From NCBI GenBank assembly GCA_002683515.1, contig NYTN01000053.1, positions 1 to 35,555 of the forward strand: a DNA stretch of 35,555 nucleotides, written 5' to 3'. The DNA is from Rhodobiaceae bacterium. Its GTDB lineage: Bacteria > Pseudomonadota > Alphaproteobacteria > RS24. The position numbers and the translations under genes were made by a program. The notes under the pieces are model-generated. The model saw nothing but the letters and a program-made list of their open reading frames with translations, ran no database searches and was not told where the DNA came from. Below, in pieces: positions 1 to 8,462 of the stretch. The stretch's first letter is position 1. Each line of letters opens with the position of its first letter.

Positions 1-962
1 CCCCAATGCATGGGTACAAGTTTTTGACAACCAAGCTCGCGGCCCACCTGCACACCTCCTTCGGGGGTCATGTGTGAGCCCTTCATCATTTTGCGGGGTG
101 CGTACGCACCAATACTCATAAGCCCTATACTACAACCACCATGCCGCTTTGCCATGTGCTTGCCAATTTCTTTGAAGACATATGGGTGGGTCTCAGTGTC
201 ACCGCTGTGAAAAACAGAATGGCCACCTGCGCTAAAGCCAAAGGACATCCATAATGTTTCATTCATGTCAAAAAGTGATCTGCTTGACCAGTGAACAGCA
301 GGGTAAGCAGTCAGGCGAAAATTTCCGGTATTTGAAGGAAGCCCAAATTCATCATACCAGTCCATTTCAATAACTCTACCAAAATTTCTTTCAACAAAAT
401 ACTTCCCTAACCCAAGTGGCACTACCGCAGTAATAGTCTCACGATTTGGCAAGCGATCTAATGTTTGCGTATCCAAATGGTCGTAATGAGCATGGCTTAT
501 GACCAAAACATCAATATTCTTAAGATCTTCAATCTGAAGACCCGGCGGAAATAGCCGCTCCGGCCCAGCCCAATTAACAGGTGAAGCACGTTTAGAAAAA
601 ATTGGATCAGTTAACACGACTACGCCGTCTAACCGAACAAGAAAACTAGCATGACCAATCCATGTAATGGCGTCTGCCTCACCATAAGCAATAAAATCTT
701 TCAAAGCTTTACTCGGATCTTGAACATGCTCTTGCGGGATAATCGCACCAACGCCATCGGTCAGATCCAAGACCATGCGGGAAAAAAATGAAAGCCGTGT
801 AAAAATACTGCTTTCTCTTTCGGGACTATCAGGCGGGTTTCTAAACCCACCTTCTATATGGTGGTACGGAACTCCTATTATGGCATTTTTTTCGAAGCTA
901 CAGCCTGCTAATACCAGATGAACCCCCGACAGTAGTAAGATTATGAGGGATATATTTTTCAA
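1..962 (-). CDS. MBL-fold (NAPE-PLD/UlaG-like) hydrolase, lipoprotein, 3' end outside window
   Basis: This is a metallo-beta-lactamase-fold hydrolase cut off by the window edge, so the ORF track misses it. Read on the minus strand, it has a metal-binding HAHYDHLD motif near residue 152, an earlier WIGHASFLVRLDG strand, a later HSGDTETH, and MHWG near the window edge. That pattern fits the NAPE-PLD-like/UlaG-like MBL families. The N-terminus is a short hydrophobic segment ending in the lipobox LVLAGC, so I infer a lipoprotein anchored on the periplasmic side. The only usable start after the in-frame upstream stop is TTG at 962; the Shine-Dalgarno sequence is weak. The substrate cannot be told from sequence. 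NAPE-PLD homologues act on N-acyl phosphatidylethanolamines, but many bacterial members are uncharacterised. Confidence 0.8.
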   Translation of the reverse strand, partial: MKNISLIILLLSGVHLVLAGCSFEKNAIIGVPYHHIEGGFRNPPDSPERESSIFTRLSFFSRMVLDLTDGVGAIIPQEHVQDPSKALKDFIAYGEADAITWIGHASFLVRLDGVVVLTDPIFSKRASPVNWAGPERLFPPGLQIEDLKNIDVLVISHAHYDHLDTQTLDRLPNRETITAVVPLGLGKYFVERNFGRVIEMDWYDEFGLPSNTGNFRLTAYPAVHWSSRSLFDMNETLWMSFGFSAGGHSVFHSGDTETHPYVFKEIGKHMAKRHGGCSIGLMSIGAYAPRKMMKGSHMTPEGGVQVGRELGCQKLVPMHW

Positions 963-1213
963 CTGAAATCCAGCGACATGCTTTTCTCCGCCAAAACATG
1001 AGGAGAGATTAACAATATAAGAGCGAGATAAAGGTATTTCATTTAACTACTCAATCGGAAAAAAGCACCATTACTTTCAGCACTTTATACATGTGAAACA
1101 ACACTGTATTTGTTCAAGACTAGTTTCCTCTGGATGATTATGCAACCGGCGGTGTTAATGAGGAAAGTTCAAGCATTAAAAGCATTATATGTGTTTTTTG
1201 TGCTGAAAGCTCG

Positions 1214-1288
1214 TGGTGGGCGATACTGGGATTGAACCAGTGACCCCTACAATGTCAATGTAGTGCTCTCCCGCTGAGCTAATCGCCC
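1214..1288 (-). tRNA. tRNA-Val (GAC anticodon)
   Basis: Read on the minus strand, this 75-nt segment folds as a complete tRNA. The acceptor arms GGGCGAT and ATCGCCC pair, the D-arm has AGCTCAGCGGGAGAGC, the anticodon stem-loop is CTACATTGACATTGTAG with anticodon GAC, and the T-arm contains GGTTCAATCCC. The discriminator base is A and the 3' CCA is encoded. The GAC anticodon reads valine codons. The ORF reported at 1185-1403 is a shadow of this gene. Confidence 0.95.
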
Positions 1289-1305
1289 CACTAATCAGAA
1301 GCATG

Positions 1306-1334
1306 GTTATGACAAGAAAAAAAAATAAAATCAA
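1306..1334 (-). promoter_or_regulatory. Putative sigma70-type promoter of tRNA-Val
   Basis: On the minus strand TTGATT and CATAAC are separated by 17 bases and end 17 bases before the tRNA 5' end. The -35 and -10 boxes each match four of six consensus positions. The position is what one expects for a tRNA promoter; it rests on inspection only. Confidence 0.4.
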
Positions 1335-1401
1335 CTTGATTGATATCATCCAATACCATTGATAATAATTGATCAGATAACCATTTCGAAAGTTTTTGAC
1401 C

Positions 1402-1737
1402 ATGACAAGTTATTCGCCAGAAAGCACCATCATCAATGTGACAACCATGGATTTGATTTCAGAGGCTGAACTTCAATTCATGCTCTCAAAATTCAATCAA
1501 ATAAGTGAAGCAGACTTCAAAAAAAACTTAGCGTCCAAAGGATGCTTAAGGTATGCGATGACACGTGTCTGGAATAAAGAGGGCTCTTTTCGTCTAATGA
1601 TTATATTCGAATATAAGGACGAAAAATCCTTCCTTAAATGTCAGGAACATTTCAAGAAAGTTGAAGAAAAGTCTAATGAACAACCCCTCAAATTAATATC
1701 GAACAGGGCCGTCATAGTTAGTGAATTTAGAGCCTGA
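1402..1737 (+). CDS. Small protein of unknown function
   Basis: I do not recognise this roughly 111-residue soluble protein. It has no signal peptide or membrane segment. An alternating pattern of short strands and helices, including RVWNKEGSFRLMIIFEYKD, would suit a small alpha/beta fold such as a dimeric alpha-beta barrel, but that is a guess. The track uses a TTG at 1396; I prefer the ATG two codons later, although neither has a convincing Shine-Dalgarno sequence. It ends 25 bases before the SDR start and may be the first gene of the same transcript as the SDR and monooxygenase. Confidence 0.6.
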   Translation: MTSYSPESTIINVTTMDLISEAELQFMLSKFNQISEADFKKNLASKGCLRYAMTRVWNKEGSFRLMIIFEYKDEKSFLKCQEHFKKVEEKSNEQPLKLISNRAVIVSEFRA

Positions 1738-1762
1738 ACTTTATGCCGGCGAAGGAAGCCAT

Positions 1763-2587
1763 ATGTTAAAGAATTTTCAAAATAAATCTGTGCTAATTAC
1801 GGGTGCTGCCACCGGTATTGGTCGTGCATTGTCGCATGAAATTGCTAATCGAGGCGCGACTGTATATGTCACCGCCCTCACCAAAAAGGAAGCTCAGATT
1901 GTGGTCGATGAAATTACATCCTCAAATGGCAAAGCTATCCCAGCCAAACTTGATGTCGGCAAATTCAAAGATATTGAAAAGATGATTAACCTCGTTGTCA
2001 GGGAGCAAGGTCAGCTTGATCTCATGATTAACAATGCAGGGGTTGCTTACGTTGGCGAGAGCTTTGATATGCAAGTTGATACAATCGAGAAGTTGGCACA
2101 TATTAATTTTACAGCCGTGAATATGGGCGCTGTTTTGGCCTATACGCAAATGAAGAAGCAAGGTTTTGGTTATATTCTGAATACAGCATCAATGGGTGGG
2201 TTTTTGCCAACCCCCGGCATGGCTGTTTATGCCGCTACCAAGCATGGCGTGGTCGGGTTAACAACCTCGCTTGCTGCGGAAGGCAGGGATTTTAACATTT
2301 TTGTCAAAGCCTCCTGCCCCGGTTTTATCAAATCTGAACTGATGAACAAATCCGGTGATGTAAGCAATAACATGTCCGAATATCTTGACCTATTGCCAGA
2401 ACCGATAGACGCCAGCATTGCCGCTAAGACAATTATAAACGGCCTCGGCAAAAAACCTGTTCTGATTTTTACTCCTTACTACGCCAAGATTTCTTATTTC
2501 CTTAACCGATTTATTCCGGGTTTTCTGGCAAGAGGTGGAGATGATATTTTGAATAAATATCGAAAAGCTACAGGTGTCATAAAGTGA
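1763..2587 (+). CDS. Short-chain dehydrogenase/reductase (SDR), classical type
   Basis: A cytosolic NAD(P)-dependent oxidoreductase acting on an unknown alcohol or ketone. The cofactor motif TGAATGIG lies at residues 13-20, followed by NNAG near residue 93 and the catalytic YAATK about 160. A C-terminal extension after the core (FTPYYAKISYFLNRFIPGFLARGG) resembles the amphipathic tails of SDRs that work on lipophilic substrates; that reading is inference. The start is moved from the track GTG at 1721 to ATG 1763, which has GAAGGA six bases upstream. The stop overlaps the monooxygenase start in a GTGA quartet, so the two are translationally coupled. SDR plus Baeyer-Villiger enzyme suggests stepwise oxidation of a secondary alcohol to a ketone and then an ester or lactone. 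Confidence 0.88.
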   Translation: MLKNFQNKSVLITGAATGIGRALSHEIANRGATVYVTALTKKEAQIVVDEITSSNGKAIPAKLDVGKFKDIEKMINLVVREQGQLDLMINNAGVAYVGESFDMQVDTIEKLAHINFTAVNMGAVLAYTQMKKQGFGYILNTASMGGFLPTPGMAVYAATKHGVVGLTTSLAAEGRDFNIFVKASCPGFIKSELMNKSGDVSNNMSEYLDLLPEPIDASIAAKTIINGLGKKPVLIFTPYYAKISYFLNRFIPGFLARGGDDILNKYRKATGVIK

Positions 2588-4056
2588 GTGATAAACGCCA
2601 AAAACGCACAGCCATAATCGGCGCCGGCATGGCCGGTTTACTGGCGGCTGTTAATTTAAAAAAAGCAGGTCGGGATTTTACGGTTTTTGAAAAAGCCGAT
2701 AGCATCGGTGGGACTTGGCGTGACAATCGCTACCCCGGACTGACATGTGATGTGCCAGCACATGCTTATACATATAGTTTCGCACCCTATGCCGAATGGA
2801 GCGCCTATCACGCTACAGGACAGGAAATAAAACGCTACTTTGAGAAAGTCGCTGATGATTTTGGCATCACCCCAACCATTCATTTCAATTCAGAAATAAC
2901 AGCATGTCATTTCCATGAGGCATCCAATGACTGGCAACTGACAGACGCTCATGGCGAAAGCCATGTTTTTGATATTGTCATTGTGGCTTCAGGTGTTTTG
3001 CACCACCCGTCGACGCCAGAAATTCCAGGACTGAATGATTTTCAAGGATCATATTTTCACAGCGCGCAATGGGAAGACGGCCTCGCACTTGAAGACAAAA
3101 ACATCGGCATTATCGGTTGTGGTTCTTCCGGCATCCAAATCGCTACGGCCTTAACATCCGTCGCGAAGCAGCTAGTCCATTTTCAGCGCTCGCCGCAATG
3201 GATTATGCCTGTCCAACAATTCGATTATACGGAAGAGGAAAAACAAGCCTTCCGCGATAACCCGCAATTGATTGATGATATCCGCTATGACAAACAATAC
3301 TGGGATAATATCTACAGGTTTAACAAAGGTATTATTAATCCTGACAGCCCAGAAATGCAGATGATTGAAGATATTTGCCGCGACTATCTGGAAGCAAGCA
3401 TTCAAGATTCTGAATTAAGAGAGAAACTGCGCCCTGATTACCGTGCCGCTTGCAAAAGACTGGTATATAACTGGCACTATTACGAATGTGTTCAAAAACC
3501 AAATGTCTTTGTTGAAACCGGCTCAATTGACCGCGTCATGGGTTTAGGCATCCAAATGAAAGACGGGACGTTCCACAAGTTGGACATTTTGGTTCTGGCA
3601 ACCGGCTTCCATGCAGACAAATTTATTAAGCCAACATCTGTAATAGGACGCGATGGCCTATCACTTGATACATTCTGGACACCACGCCCCTCCGCACATT
3701 ACGCCATCACCCTCCCCGGCTTTCCTAATATGTTTATGCTGAACGGCCCAACTGGCCCTGTCGGTAATTTCTCCCTCATTGATATTGCTGAACGCCAATG
3801 GGGCTATATCGACCAGCTACTCGACCTCATTTATTCAGGAGAGGCAGATACTTTAGAACCAACAATCTCTGCGTTTGAAGATTATGAAAAAAGACGCATT
3901 GATGCTGCGCAAAAAACAATTTTTAGTTCAGGATGTACGAGCTGGTATCTAGATAAAACTGGCGTGCCAATGACATGGCCCTGGGGTTATCAAGATTTTG
4001 TGGATGCCATGCACCAACCGGTCATGTCTGAATATGATATTAAGGAGGCTTCATAA
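2584..4056 (+). CDS. Flavin-containing / Baeyer-Villiger-type monooxygenase
   Basis: A class B flavoprotein monooxygenase, predicted to use FAD, NADPH and O2. The FAD Rossmann motif GAGMAGL is at residues 13-19, the family-typical YPGLTCDVPAHAYTYSF follows near residue 49, and the second nucleotide-binding motif GCGSSG lies about 180. Between them FQGSYFHSAQW (near 153) fits the FxGxxxHxxxW fingerprint of Baeyer-Villiger monooxygenases, which convert ketones to esters or lactones. Length (490 aa) is normal. The start is GTG, overlapping the SDR stop by four bases, which supports joint synthesis. The substrate is unknown; cyclic ketones, terpenoids or steroids are all possible. Confidence 0.87.
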   Translation: MSDKRQKRTAIIGAGMAGLLAAVNLKKAGRDFTVFEKADSIGGTWRDNRYPGLTCDVPAHAYTYSFAPYAEWSAYHATGQEIKRYFEKVADDFGITPTIHFNSEITACHFHEASNDWQLTDAHGESHVFDIVIVASGVLHHPSTPEIPGLNDFQGSYFHSAQWEDGLALEDKNIGIIGCGSSGIQIATALTSVAKQLVHFQRSPQWIMPVQQFDYTEEEKQAFRDNPQLIDDIRYDKQYWDNIYRFNKGIINPDSPEMQMIEDICRDYLEASIQDSELREKLRPDYRAACKRLVYNWHYYECVQKPNVFVETGSIDRVMGLGIQMKDGTFHKLDILVLATGFHADKFIKPTSVIGRDGLSLDTFWTPRPSAHYAITLPGFPNMFMLNGPTGPVGNFSLIDIAERQWGYIDQLLDLIYSGEADTLEPTISAFEDYEKRRIDAAQKTIFSSGCTSWYLDKTGVPMTWPWGYQDFVDAMHQPVMSEYDIKEAS

Positions 4057-4128
4057 AATCATAATTTCAATTTGCTTACCTTTCATGTTGCCTCACCATG
4101 CAGTATAAAGGCCTTATAGGAATATGAG

Positions 4129-5070
4129 ATGACGACCATAGATATTACGGCTGAAGAGCCGGAAAAAAATTCAAAGCCTAATTCAGAGCTAAATTCAGAG
4201 CCAACACCCTTTACCTTTACCTCTTCACACGCGAATGGGTCACCTTCAAAATGGCTCATCACCTCCCCACATAGTGGGCATTATTACCCTCGCGATTTCA
4301 TCTTAAAATCTAAGCTGAATAGCCAACAACTTCGCTTATCTGAAGACATGCATATTGATGCATTACTCGCAGATGTCCCCCAAGCAGGGGCAAGCCTACT
4401 TTCGGCAACCTATCCCCGTGCTTATGTTGATTTGAATCGGGAACCTTATGAGTTGGACGCTTCAATGTTCAGTGACCCGCTCCCTGATTATGTAAACAAA
4501 GACTCAACACGCGTTTTAGCTGGCTTGGGAACCATCGCAAAAATCGTCACTGAGCGGCTTGAGATTTATGACCGCCCACTTGCCTTTTCAGAAGCAGAGC
4601 AACGTATCGAAAAAATTTACTTTCCATTCCATACATGCCTCAAACAGCAGATTGAAACAGCACGCGATTTTTGGGGGAAAGCCTATTTGCTTGATGTTCA
4701 CTCCATGCCATCGAATGCTGTCAGAAAATATAAGGGCGGAAAATCCGGTAGTGTTGACTTCGTCCTAGGAAACCGTCACGGCAGAAGCTGTGATGCCGAC
4801 ATTTATGATGTCGTTTACGATTTTCTGACAGACGCCGGATATTATGTCGAAAAAAATAAACCCTATGCAGGTGGTTATATTACCGAGCATTATGGAAATC
4901 CATCAGAGGGCTTTCATACTCTTCAACTTGAAGTAAATAGAAAGCTATATATGAACGAAACCAGCTATGACTTATTGGGCAATAATGACGAAATTAGAAA
5001 TCTGTTTTCCGATCTTGTTTCTACGCTGATAAACAAGACGCATAAAAAACGTCCCAAGGCGGCTGAATGA
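4129..5070 (+). CDS. N-formylglutamate amidohydrolase family protein
   Basis: Member of the N-formylglutamate amidohydrolase (HutG/FGase) family, whose known activity is hydrolysis of N-formyl-L-glutamate to formate and glutamate in histidine breakdown. The family signature is visible at WLITSPHSGHYYPRDF near residue 42, with LLDVHSMPS and a late LQLEVNR matching the metal-binding core. The first 40 residues are a low-complexity Ser/Glu/Pro-rich leader (KPNSELNSEPTP) not needed by the fold. AGGA lies eight bases before the ATG. No hut genes are nearby; instead it is coupled to a histidinol-phosphatase-like gene by an ATGA overlap, so the in vivo substrate could be another N-formyl or N-acyl amino acid. 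Confidence 0.82.
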   Translation: MTTIDITAEEPEKNSKPNSELNSEPTPFTFTSSHANGSPSKWLITSPHSGHYYPRDFILKSKLNSQQLRLSEDMHIDALLADVPQAGASLLSATYPRAYVDLNREPYELDASMFSDPLPDYVNKDSTRVLAGLGTIAKIVTERLEIYDRPLAFSEAEQRIEKIYFPFHTCLKQQIETARDFWGKAYLLDVHSMPSNAVRKYKGGKSGSVDFVLGNRHGRSCDADIYDVVYDFLTDAGYYVEKNKPYAGGYITEHYGNPSEGFHTLQLEVNRKLYMNETSYDLLGNNDEIRNLFSDLVSTLINKTHKKRPKAAE

Positions 5071-5909
5071 TGACACAGCTTAGCCCAGAAATTAACAAAG
5101 CCTCAGCATTCGTATTTGCTAATGAGCTTGCAGATGCCGCCGCCGAAATCACCATCCCATTGTTTCGTCAACCGCTAGATATATCCTCAAAATTGCAATC
5201 TGGCTTCGACCCGGTCACTAAGGCGGACAAAGATACTGAGCAAAAATTGAGAAGCATGATTGAAGCACGATATCCGGATCATGCGATTTTGGGGGAAGAA
5301 TTTGGCTTCAAAGTCGGCACTGGATATCAATGGACTATAGACCCCATCGATGGCACGCGAGCTTATATCTCTGGCATGCCAAGCTGGGGTACACTCATTG
5401 CGCTTTCAAAAATAGCCGAAGATGGTAGCCTGACCTCTTTGATGGGGCTCACTGATCAGCCCTATATCAAAGAACGTTATTTTGGCTGGATGTCTGATGA
5501 CACATCAGAAGCCAGCGAAGCCAGCCTGACCTTAGAAAGAAAAGACAAAAAAAACTTGGTGACACGATCGTGCCAAGCTCTTGAAGATGCCGTTTTGGCA
5601 ACAACAGACTCAGATCTTTTTATGAACACACCGGCAGAAAGCCTCTGGTTAAATATTAGTTCGCATACACGTCTGAATAGATATGGCGGCGACTGGTATA
5701 ATTATATGCTCCTTGCAGGCGGTCATTTAGATGTCGTCATCGAACAGGAGCTTCAGGCCTACGACATTCAAGCTCTCATTCCAATAATCTCAGCCGCCGG
5801 CGGACAAGTGAGTGACTGGCAAGGTAACAGCCCCATAGAGGGAGGCGAAGTTCTCGCCTGTGGCGACGCCAATCTTCACGCACAAATTATCGGGCTAATA
5901 AACGCTTGA
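5067..5909 (+). CDS. hisN: Histidinol-phosphatase (inositol-monophosphatase family)
   Basis: A Mg-dependent phosphatase of the inositol monophosphatase superfamily, closest by motif to HisN, which removes phosphate from histidinol-phosphate in histidine biosynthesis. Metal and substrate motifs are present in order: DPVTKADKDTE near residue 49, ILGEEFG, DPIDGTRAYISG near 91, and GGDWYNYMLLAGGHLDVVIE with YDIQAL near the end. The TRAYISG version of the DPIDGT motif is typical of HisN-like proteins rather than SuhB. The ATG overlaps the preceding stop (ATGA) with an AAGGCGG Shine-Dalgarno sequence; a second ATG follows immediately. The 3' end overlaps the convergent hydrolase gene by 15 bases. 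Other IMPase substrates cannot be excluded. Confidence 0.75.
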   Translation: MMTQLSPEINKASAFVFANELADAAAEITIPLFRQPLDISSKLQSGFDPVTKADKDTEQKLRSMIEARYPDHAILGEEFGFKVGTGYQWTIDPIDGTRAYISGMPSWGTLIALSKIAEDGSLTSLMGLTDQPYIKERYFGWMSDDTSEASEASLTLERKDKKNLVTRSCQALEDAVLATTDSDLFMNTPAESLWLNISSHTRLNRYGGDWYNYMLLAGGHLDVVIEQELQAYDIQALIPIISAAGGQVSDWQGNSPIEGGEVLACGDANLHAQIIGLINA

Positions 5910-6872
5910 AGCGTTCATAAAGTGATTGTCTATATCTTTTAGAAACGCCTGACGTGAGGCATCCGTTTCCATCAAAAGCTCGTGCCGAGTGTTGGGATAG
6001 AGTTTCCCTTCAATATAATCTGATAAGGCAATTGCTTTATATGTAGCTGTGTTAGAAACGAGCCTTTCATCTTCTGCAATACCAATAAATACAGGTATAT
6101 TTAGACGAGACAAGAAGTTCTTTTTAAGCGTTTTCTGCATCGCATTCACCGCTCCAACAGACCAGCTGTGACTTTTAAAAGCAATATTCACATGCGGATG
6201 GCGGTCAACAATTCTCTCATTTCTTTCAAAACGACCTTCATCCATCGTCACGCGGTTGCAACTCGATCTGCCCGTCGCGCGATCTGTGAAAGCAGACTCA
6301 AGCGGCCAATGCCCTAATCCAAATAACTCATTGATGCTGGTGACAACTTTAAGTAATGAAATTTGTAACGGGTGTTCTTGAACTCCAATCATTGGCGCGG
6401 AAAGCGCCAACGCGTCAAATAATCCCTTATGAAGCACAGTTGTTCTGAGACTAATCTGTCCGCCCATACTATGCGACACGCCAAAATACGGTGGTGGAAA
6501 ACGTTGCGTGATAAATCCGCGCATAACAACATTCAAGTCAGAAATGTTTTTATCAAAATCTTTAAAATGCAGAACTTCCCTGCGAATATCAGAACGGCCA
6601 CCGGAGCAGCCATGACTGCGCCATTCAACTATGGCAACTCTGTATCCCAAATTTAGAAAATCTGACACGGTCTCCGCATATTTTTCTATATACTCAGCAT
6701 AGCCGTGACCTAGAACAATCGTGCCTTTTGTTTGCTCTTCTGCCCGTAAACTTTCGAACAACCCGACGCGGATAGAAACGTCTTCCTCTACAGAAACCAT
6801 GAAGCATGCGCCCGCAGGCATCGGGGTATCTATACCCTCAAGAAACTGGCTGTCTGAAACTTTACTATACAT
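5895..6872 (-). CDS. Alpha/beta hydrolase, lysophospholipase (PldB)-like
   Basis: A serine hydrolase of the Hydrolase_4/lysophospholipase group. Visible elements are the oxyanion-side motif VLGHGYAEYIEKY, WRSHGCSGGR, the nucleophile elbow SHSMGG, a late acid IAEDERLV and a C-terminal NTRHELLME carrying the His. There is no signal peptide, so it is probably cytosolic or peripheral. The substrate could be monoacylglycerols or lysophospholipids. The track starts at GTG 6899; I prefer ATG 6872, though neither has a good Shine-Dalgarno sequence. The gene is convergent with hisN (15-base overlap) and divergent from the NSS transporter, leaving under 100 bases for both promoters. Confidence 0.82.
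   Translation of the reverse strand: MYSKVSDSQFLEGIDTPMPAGACFMVSVEEDVSIRVGLFESLRAEEQTKGTIVLGHGYAEYIEKYAETVSDFLNLGYRVAIVEWRSHGCSGGRSDIRREVLHFKDFDKNISDLNVVMRGFITQRFPPPYFGVSHSMGGQISLRTTVLHKGLFDALALSAPMIGVQEHPLQISLLKVVTSINELFGLGHWPLESAFTDRATGRSSCNRVTMDEGRFERNERIVDRHPHVNIAFKSHSWSVGAVNAMQKTLKKNFLSRLNIPVFIGIAEDERLVSNTATYKAIALSDYIEGKLYPNTRHELLMETDASRQAFLKDIDNHFMNASSVY
5901..5915. repeat. Perfect palindrome across convergent stop codons
   Basis: AACGCTT-G-AAGCGTT is a 7-bp inverted repeat with a single central base, placed over the hisN stop and the coding end of the opposing hydrolase. There is no T-tract on either side, so it is not a classical intrinsic terminator; it could stabilise both 3' ends. 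Confidence 0.4.
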
Positions 6873-6965
6873 GTACTTGCAATACCCAACACTAAACACT
6901 TGGATACAACTTTTAATTTAAACAAAACACTACTATTTATTAAATAAGTTTTGAAGGGGAAATCA

Positions 6966-8342
6966 ATGTCAGAAAACATACATGCAAACGGCACAGAAAA
7001 TATGTCCTGGTCATCACATATCGGATTTCTGCTAGCCTGTGTCGGGGCCGCCATCGGCCTCGGGAATATTTGGAAATTCCCCTATATGGCTGGCACACAA
7101 GGCGGTGGCGCATTTGTGCTGATATATCTGGTTACTATTTTCCTTATCGCAATTCCAGTTGCCGCTGCAGAACTCGTTACAGGCCGAATGGCGCGGCGAA
7201 ATGCAGTCGACTCCGTCATTTATCTTGCGCGCGATACTAAGAACCCGTCACTTTTTGGCATTGCCGGTCTGATAGCCGTTCTTGCAAGCTTTATGTTGCT
7301 CACTTTTTATCCAGTTATCTCTGGCTGGGTCTTGGCCTATCTCGGTAAGTCCCTCATGGGTGGGTTTTCTGGATTTAATGCTGACCAAGCCGCTGCTGAA
7401 TTTAACAACCTTCTCGCTAATCCAGCTAAAATGATTTTCTGGCAGGTTTCATTCTTAATGCTGACAGGCTTCGTAGTCGCACGCGATATTCGCTCTGGGC
7501 TTGAAAAAGCAAATCTCTTTTTAATGCCTGTTTTATTTCTAATGCTTGTGATGGTTGTTATTTATGGTGCAATAGAGGGAGATATTGTCGCTGCAATCAA
7601 CTTTTTGTTTACTCCTGATTTTTCAAGCATAACTCCTGACGTCATTCTCTCGGCTGTCGGGCACGGATTTTTCTCCGTGGGTGTTGGCGCTGCCATGCTG
7701 ATAACCTACGGGTCGTATCTGAGCCATAATATCAGCATTGGGAAAGCCGCTATTACCATAGGCATTGCCGATACAATTATTGCCTTACTTGCCGGCATCG
7801 GCATTTTCGCAATCGTATTCGGGCAAGCATTAGAACCTGCACAAGGCCCAGGACTTATATTTGTAACTCTGCCATTAGCATTTTCTGATATGGCAGGAGG
7901 CAGTTTCTTTGCCTCTTTGTTTTTCTTGCTCGTTGTGTTTGCTGCACTCACCTCAAATCTCGCCCTCACAGAAGTCATTGTTCGTTTTGTAAGTGACAAA
8001 CTGGGGACATCACGCGTCAAAACCACTTCCGGTGTCTTGCTGGTATCTTTTATTATTGGCCTAACAACCATATTTTCCTTCAATATTTTGAATGATTTCA
8101 GACTTTCCGACAATGGTGTCTTTGCTGACAAAACATTATTTGATGCTAAGGATTATGTGACATCCAATATTCTAATGCCACTGGGCGGCTTACTAATTGT
8201 AGCTTTTGCGGGGTGGATTGTACCTGCAAAAACCTCACGTGAACATTTTGGCGGAACTGCTTGGATGCACACGATTTGGCTGTGGCTGTCCCGCTTTATC
8301 GCACCATTAGGTGTTATTTGGGTCTTTATTAGCAATCTTTAA
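6966..8342 (+). CDS. Sodium-dependent transporter, NSS/SNF family
   Basis: A polytopic inner-membrane symporter of the neurotransmitter:sodium symporter family (LeuT fold), which takes up amino acids or related amines with Na+. The diagnostic first helix GFLLACVGAAIGLGNIWKFPYM is present at about residues 20-40 and contains the unwound Na+/substrate site; AAELVTGRMARR follows TM2. About 11 to 12 hydrophobic segments fill the 459 residues, the usual size for bacterial members. The start is ATG 6966, with GAAGGGGA five bases upstream, not the track TTG at 6951. The substrate cannot be inferred from neighbours. Confidence 0.92.
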   Translation: MSENIHANGTENMSWSSHIGFLLACVGAAIGLGNIWKFPYMAGTQGGGAFVLIYLVTIFLIAIPVAAAELVTGRMARRNAVDSVIYLARDTKNPSLFGIAGLIAVLASFMLLTFYPVISGWVLAYLGKSLMGGFSGFNADQAAAEFNNLLANPAKMIFWQVSFLMLTGFVVARDIRSGLEKANLFLMPVLFLMLVMVVIYGAIEGDIVAAINFLFTPDFSSITPDVILSAVGHGFFSVGVGAAMLITYGSYLSHNISIGKAAITIGIADTIIALLAGIGIFAIVFGQALEPAQGPGLIFVTLPLAFSDMAGGSFFASLFFLLVVFAALTSNLALTEVIVRFVSDKLGTSRVKTTSGVLLVSFIIGLTTIFSFNILNDFRLSDNGVFADKTLFDAKDYVTSNILMPLGGLLIVAFAGWIVPAKTSREHFGGTAWMHTIWLWLSRFIAPLGVIWVFISNL

Positions 8343-8462
8343 AACCTCATTTGCTGACAAAATAAAAAAAGGCATGACCGATGACTATGTATGAACCTAT
8401 ACCTTTATGTTATGACATCTGCGGTTGTAGGTTTGTAGAGCCTCAGGAGTTATGGTCATAAA

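Noticed and set aside
1185-1403. 72-aa minus-strand ORF
   Set aside because: It contains the tRNA-Val sequence; the SSAGEHYIDIVGVTGSIPVSP peptide is the usual translation of a tRNA gene.
7706-8131. 141-aa minus-strand ORF inside the NSS transporter
   Set aside because: Antisense shadow of a strongly supported membrane protein; its composition is low-complexity and it has no start signal.
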